A stretch of DNA of 43,230 nucleotides, taken from Desulfobulbaceae bacterium (GTDB lineage: Bacteria; Desulfobacterota; Desulfobulbia; Desulfobulbales; Desulfocapsaceae). A program made the translations under genes and the position numbers. The notes under the pieces are model-generated. The model had not been told where the DNA came from. It ran no database searches and was given only the letters and a program-made list of their open reading frames with translations. Numbering within the stretch: position 1 is the first letter of the stretch; each line of letters opens with the position of its first letter. The stretch covers positions 1-43,230 of the forward strand of contig JAABSV010000036.1 of the NCBI GenBank assembly GCA_011390165.1. Direction: 5' to 3'. This document shows positions 25,281 to 34,874 of this stretch, piece after piece.

Positions 25281-25435
25281 ACTTCATCGCCGAAGGTCTG
25301 TCGCAAAGATGTACGTCGTACATGGTACGTCGCAGAAGGTTCGTCGCTGAAGGTTCGTAGTTGAAGGTTCGTAGTTGAAGGTTCATCGCATAAGGTTCAT
25401 CGCAATAAGTATATCGCCATCAGTACATCGCAAAA
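25281..25435 (+). repeat. Eleven degenerate 14-bp tandem units ahead of hemerythrin
   Basis: Units begin at 25281, 25295, 25309 (15 bases), 25324, 25338, 25352, 25366, 25380, 25394, 25408 and 25422. Consensus GGTTCGTCGCTGAA; 25352 and 25366 are identical (GGTTCGTAGTTGAA). The array ends about 20 bases before the hemerythrin start, filling its promoter/leader. Composition drifts from GC-richer to AT-richer towards the gene. Confidence 0.85.
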
Positions 25436-25456
25436 AAGTACCCCAGGGGAGTGACA

Positions 25457-25864
25457 ATGTCAGTGATCAAGTGGCGGGATTCCTACAACACCGGAGTGGC
25501 CCAGTTTGACCAGGAACACCACAAACTGGTCGCCCTCATTGATGTGATGTACGGGGTAGTCCGGGACAAGAAGGGCAAAGAGGTGGTGGAAAAGGCCTGT
25601 GCCGACCTCGTTGCCTACACCCTGAGCCATTTCCGCCATGAAGAGGAGGCGATGGCCGCCGCCGACTACCCCGAACTGGCCAGTCACCAGGAGGAACACC
25701 GTCGCTTGAAAGAGCAGGCACAACGCTTTCAACAACAGATCAGCAGCAGTTTCCCCGACGGCACCACCGAGTTATACCACTTTCTGCGCAACTGGCTGGT
25801 CGACCACATCCAGAACAGCGACAAAAAATACGGCCCCTATCTCGGCAATCCCCAACTCCAATAA
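25457..25864 (+). CDS. Bacteriohemerythrin
   Basis: A 135-residue four-helix protein of the usual length for single-domain bacterial hemerythrins. All diiron ligands are visible: H21 (DQEHHKL), H58 and E62 (HFRHEEE), H77 and H81 (HQEEH), H117 and D122 (DHIQNSD). It binds O2 reversibly and is thought to store, deliver or sense oxygen, useful to an anaerobe or microaerophile. ATG 25457 is chosen because AGGGGAG lies six bases ahead. Its leader is the 14-bp tandem array. A GC hairpin (CCCGGCC/GGCCGGG, 25979-25997) lies downstream before the next gene. Confidence 0.95.
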   Translation: MSVIKWRDSYNTGVAQFDQEHHKLVALIDVMYGVVRDKKGKEVVEKACADLVAYTLSHFRHEEEAMAAADYPELASHQEEHRRLKEQAQRFQQQISSSFPDGTTELYHFLRNWLVDHIQNSDKKYGPYLGNPQLQ

Positions 25865-26077
25865 GATCGATCTGACAGGTGTCTGCGGCTGCATTACCTG
25901 AGGCTTGTAGGGGGTGGAAAAGGGTTCCCGGTTGTGGTAGAAGAACCAGGTAAGGGAGAAAAAGAGGAAATAAACCTCCCCGGCCCCGACGGCCGGGAGA
26001 TCCTGGCTCAAAGTTCACACCTCACTGGATGGCCCATGAACCAGGACCATTTCTCCATTCCGTTTCACTGGATAGTT

Positions 26078-27103
26078 ATGCAGCCTCTTTCCCAGACTTT
26101 CCTGCTCTTCCTCCTTCCATTTCTGGTGGCGACGCCCCTGGCCGCCGCCGATCTGCCGGTGATGCGCATCTCGGTGGAGAACACCGAACGGCATCTCCAC
26201 AGCCAGGCGGTCGGCCGCTACGCCGCCATCCTCCAGGAAAGGCTGCGGGGGCAGATCGATGTCCAGTTTTACCCCAACGCCCAGCTCTTCCGCGACAAGG
26301 ATGTGGTGCAGGCCCTCGCCCAGGGGAAGATCGAGATGGCCGTGCCGGGGAGCTGGCACCTGGCCGCCCACGAAGCCAATGTCGGCATCTTTCTGCTGCC
26401 CGCCTTCTACGGCTGTCCGGCGGAAACCAACTACGCCGTCCTGGACGGAGAGATCGGCCGGGCCCTTGACGCCCGCATCGCCGAAAAGCTGCCGGTAACC
26501 GTCCTCGGCCGTTGGATCGACCTGGGCCACGCCCACCTCTTCAGCTTGGGCAGGACAATCAGCCGCCACGAGGATATCGCCGGGTTGAAGATCCGGGTGG
26601 CTGGGGGCCTTGGCAACGAACTGCGCATCCGGGCCCTGGGCGGTGTGCCGGTCAGCATTGCCTGGCCGGATCTCAGCGAACAAATGGGCCAACAACAGAT
26701 TGATGCCATCCTCACCAGCTACGAAACCGTACACAGTGCCGGCCTGGAACGCCGGGGGATCACCTCAGTCTTTGAGGACAAGGAATATTTCCCGCAATAT
26801 ATTCCCCTGGTACGGAGCTCCTTCTGGGAAAAACTGCCACCGCCGACACAGGCCATTCTCCGGCAGAGCTGGGAAGAACAGGTGGACCAGGCCAGAATCG
26901 AGGCGGCGGCGGCCCAGCAGGCGGCCAGGACAGCCCTGATCGACGCCGGCCTCAAGGTTGTCGTCCCCGATCCCGAGACCCTGACAAGCTGGCGGGAAAG
27001 GCTGCGGGGCGAACAGGAAAACTTTATTCAAGCAATGGATATCGATCCGGCCCTCACCACCGGTCTCACCGCCAGGACAGCGAACACATGCCAAGACAAT
27101 TGA
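26078..27103 (+). CDS. DctP-like TRAP solute-binding protein without transporter genes
   Basis: A 341-residue periplasmic binding protein: signal peptide (MQPLSQTFLLFLLPFLVATP) and TRAP-type fold motifs (FYPNAQLFRDKDVVQALAQG, IAGLKIRVAGG, GGVPVSIAWPDLSEQMGQQQ, QIDAILTSYE). An alternative start at 26036 would add 14 residues; neither has a strong ribosome site. In a TRAP transporter it would hand an organic acid, often through an Arg-carboxylate contact (the R of KIRVAGG fits), to DctQM. No DctQ or DctM is present. Instead the stop overlaps the start of a membrane sensor gene, so it probably serves signalling. The ligand is unknown. Confidence 0.85.
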   Translation: MQPLSQTFLLFLLPFLVATPLAAADLPVMRISVENTERHLHSQAVGRYAAILQERLRGQIDVQFYPNAQLFRDKDVVQALAQGKIEMAVPGSWHLAAHEANVGIFLLPAFYGCPAETNYAVLDGEIGRALDARIAEKLPVTVLGRWIDLGHAHLFSLGRTISRHEDIAGLKIRVAGGLGNELRIRALGGVPVSIAWPDLSEQMGQQQIDAILTSYETVHSAGLERRGITSVFEDKEYFPQYIPLVRSSFWEKLPPPTQAILRQSWEEQVDQARIEAAAAQQAARTALIDAGLKVVVPDPETLTSWRERLRGEQENFIQAMDIDPALTTGLTARTANTCQDN

Positions 27104-28371
27104 GCGACAAAGGGGCCAACCACAGCGGCTGGGCCTCGGCGGTGGTTGTCATCCTCACCCTCCTGGTCGTGCTGGCCATGGTCGGCCTGACCCTCACCGC
27201 CCTGCTCCGCGAAAGGAAACACTCCCTGCAGGGGGCGGTACACCGGGCCAGCGCCCAGGCGCAGCTCCTCGGCGAACATGCCGCCGGCCTGCTCTACAAC
27301 GTCGATCTCACCCTGCTGGCGACCAAACACCTGTTGGAAGTGGCCACTGAAGTGTCCTCGGATGCGGCTGCGGAAACGACCTCATTTCCGCCGGAAGTGG
27401 CCGATTTTATCCGGGCCCAGCAGATATTCCTACCTCAGGTGTCCGGTTTTGCCTATTTTTCCGCCACCGGGGAGCTGCTCCACAGCAGCAGCGATATCTG
27501 GGCCGACTCCCCGCCACCCTCGCTGGCCGCCCACCGCGATAGCTGGCTTGAGCTCTTTGTCGGCACCATTGCAGACAAAGAGGGTGAGGTGGAGATCTTC
27601 ATCAGCCGGCGAATCGAGAGAGCCGACCGCAGCTTTGCCGGTGTTCTGGCGGTAGCCGTAACGCCGGCATTCTTTTCCAGACGCTACGAGAACTATCTGG
27701 GCAACGAGGTGACCGCCACCCTCCTCTTTGACCGGAGCGGAACAGTACTGGCCGGCTGGTCGGCAGACGGGGCCACTGCCGGGAAAAATGCCGGACTCAC
27801 CCTCGACGACCTGCCCACCTTTGCCGACCTGGCCGAGGCCCTGCCCCTTGCCGGCGGACTGCAGTCACGGGATGAGGCGGAACAGTTCCTGGCCACCTTC
27901 CAGCTGGCCGATTTCCCCTTCCATATCGCCGTCGCCAGCAGCAAGAAGCTGGTTCTGGCCGGCTGGTACGCCGAGAGCAGAAAGAATCTGGCGGTACTGG
28001 CGATAAGTGCCCTGCTGGCCGGCGTGGCCACCCTCATCGCCGGTGCCCACCGCAGGAAACGACGAGCGGCGGAAGCGGCACTGCACCGACACAAGCTGCG
28101 GCTGGAACAGACCGTGGTCCAGCGGACCCGCGATATCTCCCGGATCAACCGACAACTGGTGGAGAAAAACGAGGCGCTGGGCCAGGCGCTGGCGGAAATC
28201 AAAACCCTCAGCGCCTTTCTGCCCATCTGTTCCTACTGTAAGAAGATCCGAGACGACAACGGTTCCTGGAACCAGATGGAGCAGTACATCGGCTCGCAGA
28301 CCGGCACCGAGTTCAGCCACGGCATCTGCCCTGACTGCGCCAAAGTACATTTTCCGGATATCGAATTATGA
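27088..28371 (+). CDS. Membrane sensor: PDC/Cache-type periplasmic domain plus four-cysteine module, no kinase
   Basis: A 427-residue protein. TM1 (AVVVILTLLVVLAMVGLTLTA, split as VVVILTLLVVLAM; residues 17-39) and TM2 (LAVLAISALLAGVATLIAG, about 295-313) flank a periplasmic domain of about 250 residues resembling those of PDC/Cache sensors. A coiled coil (about 325-370) leads to a C-terminal module LSAFLPICSYCKKIRDDNG, ending HGICPDC, with cysteines at 381, 384, 414 and 417. No kinase, GGDEF, HD or methyl-accepting domain is present. The same Cys spacing occurs in the GAF protein at 37239. It overlaps the DctP-like gene upstream (16 bases) and the kinase gene downstream (ATGA), so the three likely work together. 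Confidence 0.8.
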   Translation: MPRQLSDKGANHSGWASAVVVILTLLVVLAMVGLTLTALLRERKHSLQGAVHRASAQAQLLGEHAAGLLYNVDLTLLATKHLLEVATEVSSDAAAETTSFPPEVADFIRAQQIFLPQVSGFAYFSATGELLHSSSDIWADSPPPSLAAHRDSWLELFVGTIADKEGEVEIFISRRIERADRSFAGVLAVAVTPAFFSRRYENYLGNEVTATLLFDRSGTVLAGWSADGATAGKNAGLTLDDLPTFADLAEALPLAGGLQSRDEAEQFLATFQLADFPFHIAVASSKKLVLAGWYAESRKNLAVLAISALLAGVATLIAGAHRRKRRAAEAALHRHKLRLEQTVVQRTRDISRINRQLVEKNEALGQALAEIKTLSAFLPICSYCKKIRDDNGSWNQMEQYIGSQTGTEFSHGICPDCAKVHFPDIEL

Positions 28372-31300
28372 TGGGGAATCATGTCCACCTGCACCCCCTG
28401 CTCCTCTTCGCCGTGGTCTGGCTATCTTTTTTCCCCGCCCCTGTCGCTGCGGTAGATGGGGCACCCGTCAGCAGAGCACCGATCCGCTCCGCCGCCGAAA
28501 TCGACTACCCCCCCTTCTCCCTGGTCGACAAGAACGGCATCGCCGATGGCTTTGCGGTGGAGCTCCTCCGGGCGGCACTGGCCGCCATCGACCGCAAGGT
28601 CGATTTCCGTACCGGCCCCTGGTCGGAGGTGCGCACCCTTTTGGAAAAGGGCGAAATCGAGGCCCTTCCCCTGGTTGGCCGAACCCCGGAACGGGAAGAG
28701 CTGTTCGACTTCACCTTCCCCTACATGTCTCTGCACGGGGCGATCGTGGTGCGCAGCGGCGAGGAACGGATCAACACCATCGCCGACCTGAAGGGAAAAA
28801 GGGCGGCGGTGATGCTGGGCGACAACGCCGAAGAGTTTCTCCGCCGCCAGGAGCGCGGCATCGACATCATCACCACGCCAACCTTTAAAGATGCCCTGCA
28901 GCTGCTCTCCCAGGGAAACTGCGATGCGGTCATTGTCCAGCACCTGGTGGCGTTGCGACTGCTTGGCGAGTCGCCCTCGGCCAATCTTTCGATTGTCAGA
29001 ACGCCCATCGAGGGCTTCCGACAGGATTTTTGCTTTGCCGTCCGCGAGGGTGACCGGGAGACGCTCGCCCTCCTCAACGAAGGGCTGGCCCTGGTGATGG
29101 CCGACGGCACCTACCGGCGGCTGCACTCTAAATGGTTTGCGGCCATGCAGCTCCCCGCTGACCGGCCGGTGATCATCGGTGGCGACCACAACTACCCCCC
29201 CTTCGAATTCCTCGACGACAACGGCCGACCGACCGGCTTCACGGTGGAGTTGACCCGGGCCATCGCCCGCGAGATGAACATGCCGGTCCAGATCCACCTG
29301 GGCCCATGGATCAAGGTCGCCAATGGCCTGCGCCGCGGCGAGATCGACGCCATCCAGGGGATCTTCTACTCGCGGGAACGGGACCGGGTATTTGACTTTT
29401 CCCCCTTCCATCTGGTGGCGCAGTTTGCCAGTGTCACCCGTCGGGCGGATGGCCACCAGCCGGAATCCCTTGCCGACCTGCGGCCGATGAGACTGGTGGC
29501 GCAGCGGGGGGACATCATCCTCGACCTCCTGGCCGAGCACGATCTTGACGAGGGGCTGCTGCTGGTGGAGACCCAGGAGGAAGTGCTCCAGGCGGTCGCC
29601 ACCGGCCAGGCCGACTGCGCCCTTTTGCCGCGGGCCAACAGCCTCTATCTCATCAAGGAAAAGGGCTGGAGCAGTCTGGTCACCGGCCGGCACACCTTTT
29701 TCAACGGCGAATACGCCTACGCCGTCCCCAACGGGAGCGCCGCCCTGCTTGCCCAGTTCAGCGAAGGGCTGCGAATCCTGCAGGAGAACGGCGAATACCG
29801 GCGCATCCAGGAAAAATGGCTCGGCCTCTACGAGCAGCCCGACTCCGACCTCGGCCGCATCCTGCGGGCCATCGCCTTGGTCGCCCTGCCCCTCCTCGCC
29901 CTGCTGGCCATCTTTGCCCTCTGGTCCTGGTCGCTGCGCCGACAGGTGGCCCGCAAGACCACCGAACTGCTAAAGAGTGAAGAATACCAGCGGGCAATGA
30001 TCAGCTGCTCGCCGATCGCCCTGTACAGTATCGACTCGGAGCGGCGGGTGCAGACCTGGAACAGCTCCGCCGAGCGGATTTTCGGCTGGACGGCGGCGGA
30101 AATCACCGGCAAGACCCTGCCCCAACTCCCCGCCGACCAGGATGCCGAGTTCAAAAAGCTGCTCTCCCAGGTTCTCGCCGGCAGATCCTTCTTTGCCCTC
30201 GATGTGGTCAGACAGCGCCGGGACGGCTCCCTTTTTGCCGGCAGCCTTTCTCTGGCCCCGATCCGCGAGCCCGACGGGACTATCGTCGGCATCATGGGGG
30301 CAATGGAGGATATCAGCGAACGGAAAAAGGCGCAGCTCTCCATCGAACACCTCAACCGGGTGCTGCGAACCATTCGTGATGTGAACCAGTTGATTGTCCG
30401 GGAGCGGGACAGAAAGGCCCTGATCCGGGAAGGCTGCCGCCTCCTGGTGAGCAACCGGGGGTATCTCTCGGCAATGATCATCCTGGTCGATGCCAGGCGG
30501 CAGCCGGTGGCCTGGGCCATGGAGGGACTGGCCGCCCAGTCGGAAAAACTGACCGCCATGCTCGGCCGGGGAGAATTTCCCCCCTGCTGTCGCTTCACTG
30601 ACTGGGTGGATGGAATGCTGCTGGTCGACGAGCGGCCAACGATTTGTGGCGATTGTCCCATAGCCCCCGCCTGCACCGGTAGCCAGTCGATGGTCGCCCC
30701 CCTCGCCCATGGCAAGGTCACCTGGGGCTATCTCATCGCCGCCGCAGAGCCCCATTTGCCCATCGACGAGGCAGAACGCAACCTCTTTACGGAGTTGGCC
30801 GGCGATTTTGCCTATGCCCTCAGTGTCATTGAAATTGAGGCCGTACACCGACAGAGCGAGGAGGCCCTGCGGCAGAGCGAATCCCGCTTCCGCCTCTTCG
30901 CCGAACTGGCCCCGGTGGGGATCGTCATTTCCGACCAGGAAGAGCGGACCCTCTTTGCCAGTGCCAAGTTCAGCGAACTTTTCGGCTATACCATTGCCGA
31001 CATCCCTTCGGTGAACGAATGGTGGCAGCTGGCCTACCCGGACGAGTCGTTCCGGGAGGAGGTTCGCCGCCAGTGGCGGCAGGTGGTCGACGAGGCAAGA
31101 AAGGGCAGTCGGGAAAGCCACCCCATGGAATTTCCGGTGACCTGCAAGGACGGCAGCGTCCGGCCGGTGGAGTTCCGCATGGCCACCACCGGCAACCTCA
31201 CCGTCGTGGTCCTCGCCGATGTCAGCGAGCGGAAACAGGCCGAGGAAGAACGGCAACGACTCAACTCCCAACTCACCCAGGCGCAAAAGATGGAGTCGGT

Positions 31301-32459
31301 GGGGCGCCTGGCCGGCGGGGTGGCCCACGACTACAACAACATGCTGAGCGTCATCATCGGCTATACCGAGTTGGCCCTGGGAAGAACCGGGCCCGACGAG
31401 ACGCTGGCCAGAGAACTCGGCGAAATACTGACTGCCGCCCAGCGGGCACGGGACATCACCCGGCAGTTGCTCGCCTTTGCCCGCAAACAGACCATCGCCC
31501 CCAAGGTGCTCAACCTCAACGATACCGTCGAGGGCATGCTCCGGATGCTTCGCCGGCTGATCGGTGAGGATATCGACCTCTCCTGGCGGCCGGGGGCCGC
31601 CCTCTGGGCCATCAATATCGACCCTTCCCAACTGGACCAGTTGCTCGCCAACCTCTGCGTCAATGCCCGTGACGCCATTACCGACGTCGGCAAACTGACC
31701 ATCGAGACCAAAAACATCCAGGTTGGCCAAGAGTATTGCACCGGCCATTTCGACTGTGCCCCGGGTGAGTATGTGCTGCTGGCGGTGAGCGATACCGGCA
31801 GCGGCATGGACCGGGTTACCCTCGACAATCTCTTTGAACCCTTCTTCACCACCAAGGATCTCGGCAAGGGAACCGGTCTTGGCCTGGCCACGGTCTACGG
31901 CATCGTCAAACAGAACAACGGCTTCATCAACGTCTACAGCGAACCGGGGAAGGGTTCCGCCTTCAATATCTACCTGCCCCGCCACTCCGGAGGGAGGCAT
32001 CAGGCCGAACTCGAAATCGAAGGCGTTACCGCAACGCCACAGGGAACCGGGGAGACGGTGCTGGTGGCCGAGGACGAGGCAGCCATTCTCCGGATAACCG
32101 GCAAGATGCTCGCCAACCTCGGCTACACCGTCCTCAAGGCGATCACTCCCAACGAGGCCCTGGCCCTAGGCCGGGAACATGGCGAGAAAATCGACCTGTT
32201 GATCACCGATGTGGTCATGCCGGAGATGAACGGCAGCGACCTCGCCGCCGCCCTCCTCCCTCTCTGCCCAACCATGAAGGTGCTCTATATGTCCGGCTAT
32301 ACGGCCGATGTCATTGCCCACCGTGGCGTCCTCGACGCCGATGTCAATTTTATCCAGAAGCCCTTTTCCAGCCACGATCTGGGCTGCATGGTGGCCGAAA
32401 CACTGCTGGGCGACAGAGCGCAACCTGGTACGGCCGCTACCGTTACCGACCCGGCTTGA
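28368..32459 (+). CDS. Hybrid histidine kinase with two SBP_bac_3 domains, PAS-GAF-PAS and receiver
   Basis: A 1363-residue protein. A signal peptide is followed by two periplasmic amino-acid-binding-type domains (about 35-260, [18 protein letters not shown]; about 265-485, [20 protein letters not shown]). TM is near 497-520, PAS about 535-655, GAF about 665-830, PAS about 845-965. HisKA has [13 protein letters not shown] (phosphorylated His near 986), HATPase has [10 protein letters not shown] and DTGSGM, and the C-terminal receiver has DVVMPEMNG (Asp near 1281). The GAF part holds a cysteine cluster (PPCC, then [11 protein letters not shown]) that could bind metal or sense redox. It is coupled to a DctP-like protein and a PDC sensor. 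No DNA-binding regulator is adjacent. Confidence 0.93.
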   Translation: MMGNHVHLHPLLLFAVVWLSFFPAPVAAVDGAPVSRAPIRSAAEIDYPPFSLVDKNGIADGFAVELLRAALAAIDRKVDFRTGPWSEVRTLLEKGEIEALPLVGRTPEREELFDFTFPYMSLHGAIVVRSGEERINTIADLKGKRAAVMLGDNAEEFLRRQERGIDIITTPTFKDALQLLSQGNCDAVIVQHLVALRLLGESPSANLSIVRTPIEGFRQDFCFAVREGDRETLALLNEGLALVMADGTYRRLHSKWFAAMQLPADRPVIIGGDHNYPPFEFLDDNGRPTGFTVELTRAIAREMNMPVQIHLGPWIKVANGLRRGEIDAIQGIFYSRERDRVFDFSPFHLVAQFASVTRRADGHQPESLADLRPMRLVAQRGDIILDLLAEHDLDEGLLLVETQEEVLQAVATGQADCALLPRANSLYLIKEKGWSSLVTGRHTFFNGEYAYAVPNGSAALLAQFSEGLRILQENGEYRRIQEKWLGLYEQPDSDLGRILRAIALVALPLLALLAIFALWSWSLRRQVARKTTELLKSEEYQRAMISCSPIALYSIDSERRVQTWNSSAERIFGWTAAEITGKTLPQLPADQDAEFKKLLSQVLAGRSFFALDVVRQRRDGSLFAGSLSLAPIREPDGTIVGIMGAMEDISERKKAQLSIEHLNRVLRTIRDVNQLIVRERDRKALIREGCRLLVSNRGYLSAMIILVDARRQPVAWAMEGLAAQSEKLTAMLGRGEFPPCCRFTDWVDGMLLVDERPTICGDCPIAPACTGSQSMVAPLAHGKVTWGYLIAAAEPHLPIDEAERNLFTELAGDFAYALSVIEIEAVHRQSEEALRQSESRFRLFAELAPVGIVISDQEERTLFASAKFSELFGYTIADIPSVNEWWQLAYPDESFREEVRRQWRQVVDEARKGSRESHPMEFPVTCKDGSVRPVEFRMATTGNLTVVVLADVSERKQAEEERQRLNSQLTQAQKMESVGRLAGGVAHDYNNMLSVIIGYTELALGRTGPDETLARELGEILTAAQRARDITRQLLAFARKQTIAPKVLNLNDTVEGMLRMLRRLIGEDIDLSWRPGAALWAINIDPSQLDQLLANLCVNARDAITDVGKLTIETKNIQVGQEYCTGHFDCAPGEYVLLAVSDTGSGMDRVTLDNLFEPFFTTKDLGKGTGLGLATVYGIVKQNNGFINVYSEPGKGSAFNIYLPRHSGGRHQAELEIEGVTATPQGTGETVLVAEDEAAILRITGKMLANLGYTVLKAITPNEALALGREHGEKIDLLITDVVMPEMNGSDLAAALLPLCPTMKVLYMSGYTADVIAHRGVLDADVNFIQKPFSSHDLGCMVAETLLGDRAQPGTAATVTDPA

Positions 32460-32574
32460 CCTTTGATTTTTCGTACAAAATTGTTGACCGTTAACTACTG
32501 CCTGCAGTAGGCTGGGGAATGTTTTACCTTGGAAGGGCAACGCCCGCCCTCCCCGTAAACGCTTCCGGCATGGC

Positions 32575-32820
32575 ATGAAAACCAATCCGCCATGGAGATT
32601 TGGAATAGTGACCGAAGCCGAAGATCATCGGTTATCAGTTGTCGGGACAGGTACCTTAGCCGGGAAACGCCTGACCGATGTCTTTAACCGCCATGCCCAG
32701 CCCGACATCGACGCAATGGGACGGAAGAAAAACGGCCGGGAGGATTACGAAAAGAAATTCTACGTCATTCTGGATGAGCTTGCGGAAATTGACAAGAAGC
32801 TGGGGGTGCGCGATGCGTAA
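32575..32820 (+). CDS. Small protein of unknown function upstream of the PDDEXK nuclease gene
   Basis: An 81-residue frame starting MKTNPPWRFGIVTEAEDHRL; it is highly charged with a C-terminal helix (KKFYVILDELAEIDKKLG). It overlaps the nuclease start by eight bases, which suggests coupling. I do not recognise the family. No good ribosome-binding site precedes the ATG, so it may be a remnant of a longer gene. The preceding 115 bases contain a perfect hairpin, CTACTG/CAGTAG (32495-32510), without a T run. Confidence 0.5.
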   Translation: MKTNPPWRFGIVTEAEDHRLSVVGTGTLAGKRLTDVFNRHAQPDIDAMGRKKNGREDYEKKFYVILDELAEIDKKLGVRDA

Positions 32821-33859
32821 GGCCTTTGCCATGCGCTCCGAGTTCGTCACCGAGGTCCAGAACATTATCGAGACCGCCCGGGCCCAGGCGATCCGCAGTG
32901 TCGATTTCCAGAGAGTGCTGATGTATTGGGAGATCGGGCGCAGCATTCAGGAAGAGGAGCAGCAGGGCCAAGAACGGGCCGATTACGGATCTTTCCTGAT
33001 CCACAATCTCTCGCACCGACTCATGCCGGAATATGGCAGCGGTTTTTCCGTACGCCTGCTGGAGTTGAGCCGCCAGTTTTACCGGGTGTATCCGAATGCG
33101 AATACACTGTGTTCGCAATTGAACTGGAGCCAGTACCGCCTGCTGATTGCCCTGGAAGATAGCGATCAACGCGTCTTTTATGAGCATGAAGCCGTAAAGA
33201 ATGGCTGGAGCAAGCGCTTGCTTGAACGACAGATTCATGCCGCGCTCTACGAGCGTCTGCTGCTCTCCAACAGCAAGGAGGATGTGCTGGCAGTGGCCCG
33301 CAGCGAACGGTTGCCCGAAGCACCACGGGAAATCATCAAGGATCCGATGGTGCTCGAATTTCTGGGGCTTGAACGCCGTCCCGGTTATTACGAAAAAGAT
33401 CTGGAAGCGGCCATCATCGTCCATCTCCATGAGTTTCTTCTGGAACTGGGCAACGGGTTTTCCTTTGTGGCCCGCCAGAAACGGATTCTCTTGGAGGATG
33501 ACGAGTTTTTTGTCGATCTGGTTTTCTACAACCGCCTGCTGCGCTGTTTCGTACTGTTTGAAATCAAGACCCGCAAGTTGACCCATCAGGATATCGGGCA
33601 GTTGCAGATGTATGTGAATTACTTTGATCGTGTCGAAAAACTGCCGGAAGAGAACGCAACTATCGGGGTGCTGATGTGCGCCGCCAAGAATGATCTGGTC
33701 GTAAAGTTTTCCCTGCCGGAGGAGAATACAACCATTATGGCGAGCCAGTACCAGTTGTATCTTCCCAGTGAATCGCAGTTGCTCAGCGCATTGAAACAAG
33801 AATTGCGGGAATTCTCGGGATCGGCGCCGACCGGTATGGGAGTCAGCGATGGTGAGTAA
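32813..33859 (+). CDS. YhcG-type PDDEXK nuclease (DUF1016 family)
   Basis: A 348-residue protein. The N-terminal DUF1016 region carries VDFQRVLMYWEIGRSIQEEE and LSHRLMPEYGSGFSVRLLEL; the C-terminal PDDEXK domain has DLVFYNRLLRCFVLFEIKTR (Asp near 233, E-x-K near 249-251) followed by GQLQMYVNYFD. The family is common in accessory islands and is presumed to cut nucleic acid; its exact role is unsettled. Start 32813 is chosen because the conserved N-terminus begins there; the longer frame upstream is out of register with the small gene that overlaps it by eight bases. Composition is AT-richer than the flanks, consistent with transfer. Confidence 0.88.
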   Translation: MRKAFAMRSEFVTEVQNIIETARAQAIRSVDFQRVLMYWEIGRSIQEEEQQGQERADYGSFLIHNLSHRLMPEYGSGFSVRLLELSRQFYRVYPNANTLCSQLNWSQYRLLIALEDSDQRVFYEHEAVKNGWSKRLLERQIHAALYERLLLSNSKEDVLAVARSERLPEAPREIIKDPMVLEFLGLERRPGYYEKDLEAAIIVHLHEFLLELGNGFSFVARQKRILLEDDEFFVDLVFYNRLLRCFVLFEIKTRKLTHQDIGQLQMYVNYFDRVEKLPEENATIGVLMCAAKNDLVVKFSLPEENTTIMASQYQLYLPSESQLLSALKQELREFSGSAPTGMGVSDGE

Positions 33860-34125
33860 TACCATCTGCGAACTGATTCCCAACCCATAGTATCGCCCGA
33901 AACCTTCAAGCGATTCCAAAGCCAGACCCTGTCGGCGATATGGACCGAGGCGCGCCGCCACTTGAAAGTTGGCAGCATCATTGCCTGTAATGACGTGCTG
34001 GAAACCGCCCGAACCGGTGTACTCCACCCGTCCGACAGCACCGAACCGGCCAGCCGCCTCTAACTGCGGCTGTTCAAGAATCGCATGGAGATGGCTCGCG
34101 ACGAACTGCTCTAGATCCTGGGCAG
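33860..34125. other. No intact gene; probable remnant sequence
   Basis: About 265 bases with no start-stop frame I trust. On the minus strand a fragment reads RVEYTGSGGFQHVITGNDAA and on the plus strand TFKRFQSQTLSAIWTEARRH. Either could be a decayed gene piece left by the accessory insertion. I recognise neither. Confidence 0.4.
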
Positions 34126-34653
34126 TTACCGTTCGCCCTGGCGGAGCCGCTCAGAGACCGCATCGACCATCCGCTGGTTGAGGGTCTGGACCACCTTGGT
34201 CCACTCGATGCTCGAGGCGACGCCATGCTCCTTGTCGAGGAGAGGCTCGGCTGCGGTGCCGAACAGCTGATAGTGGGTGTCAAGAGAGGTGGTCCCGGCA
34301 CCAAAGCCCACCAGCATCCGGGCGGCCTTGCTGCCCGGGTTGTAGTCGACGATCCGCAGGGTAAGCAGGAAGGTGCCGGGAACGGCAACGAACTGGTCGC
34401 GACTGCTGATCTGGCGGCCATTGTACCCGGCACTTTTCAGCATGCGCAGGAGATCCCGCTCCATCCATCGGCCAATCTGGCCATACTGGTCGGCCCGTCG
34501 GCTTTCGAAGTCCGGACCGATACCGCGGTCGGCCAGCACAAGGATGGTATACTGCCCCCCTCCACCCATTTGCGGCGCTTTCACCTTCGGGCCGGCGCAA
34601 CCTACGACCAACCCGGCAAAGAGCAGCAGCAAAACCGTCATTATTCTCTTCAT
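34126..34653 (-). CDS. DUF4410-like lipoprotein
   Basis: A 175-residue protein. Start ATG 34653 has GGAGGAG just ahead and gives a lipoprotein signal (MKRIMTVLLLLFAGLVVGC) with Cys as the lipidated residue. The mature part has YNPGSKAARMLVGFGAGTTS, the glycine-rich hallmark of DUF4410, and a helical C-terminus (VVQTLNQRMVDAVSERLRQG). Function is unknown for the family; it should sit in the periplasm or on the outer membrane. It is a single gene with about 220 bases of non-coding sequence upstream, in which I see no clear signals. Confidence 0.8.
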   Translation of the reverse strand: MKRIMTVLLLLFAGLVVGCAGPKVKAPQMGGGGQYTILVLADRGIGPDFESRRADQYGQIGRWMERDLLRMLKSAGYNGRQISSRDQFVAVPGTFLLTLRIVDYNPGSKAARMLVGFGAGTTSLDTHYQLFGTAAEPLLDKEHGVASSIEWTKVVQTLNQRMVDAVSERLRQGER

Positions 34654-34874
34654 AGTCTCCTCCACAGGTAAAATGGATCTGTCATGGTCATGTGCATTTT
34701 TGTAATCGTTCACCGGTCTACCGCTAAAGGCAGCAGATCTGGGACTGTACCCCTTCAGCCAGCCCACCAGGTTTGTTCAGGCAGGCCGCCGAGCTGAATA
34801 CCATTTTTCAAGGTGGCATCAAGGTGGCCTGACCGGGCAAAGATGGGGCGCTGGTGATGGAAAAGAATCCCTCC

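Noticed and set aside
25281..25435. Riboswitch or CRISPR ahead of hemerythrin
   Set aside because: It is a simple 14-bp tandem repeat without spacers and without any conserved aptamer core.
26078..27103. Part of a complete TRAP transporter
   Set aside because: No DctQ or DctM gene is on either side; the coupled neighbour is a sensor.
32495..32510. Hairpin CTACTG/CAGTAG as a terminator of the kinase gene
   Set aside because: The stem is only 6 bp and no T run follows, so I did not annotate it as a terminator.
32765..34027. 420-codon open frame opposite the PDDEXK nuclease
   Set aside because: It overlaps the recognised nuclease almost completely; only its first 60 codons (outside the nuclease) look possibly protein-like, and these are noted as remnant.
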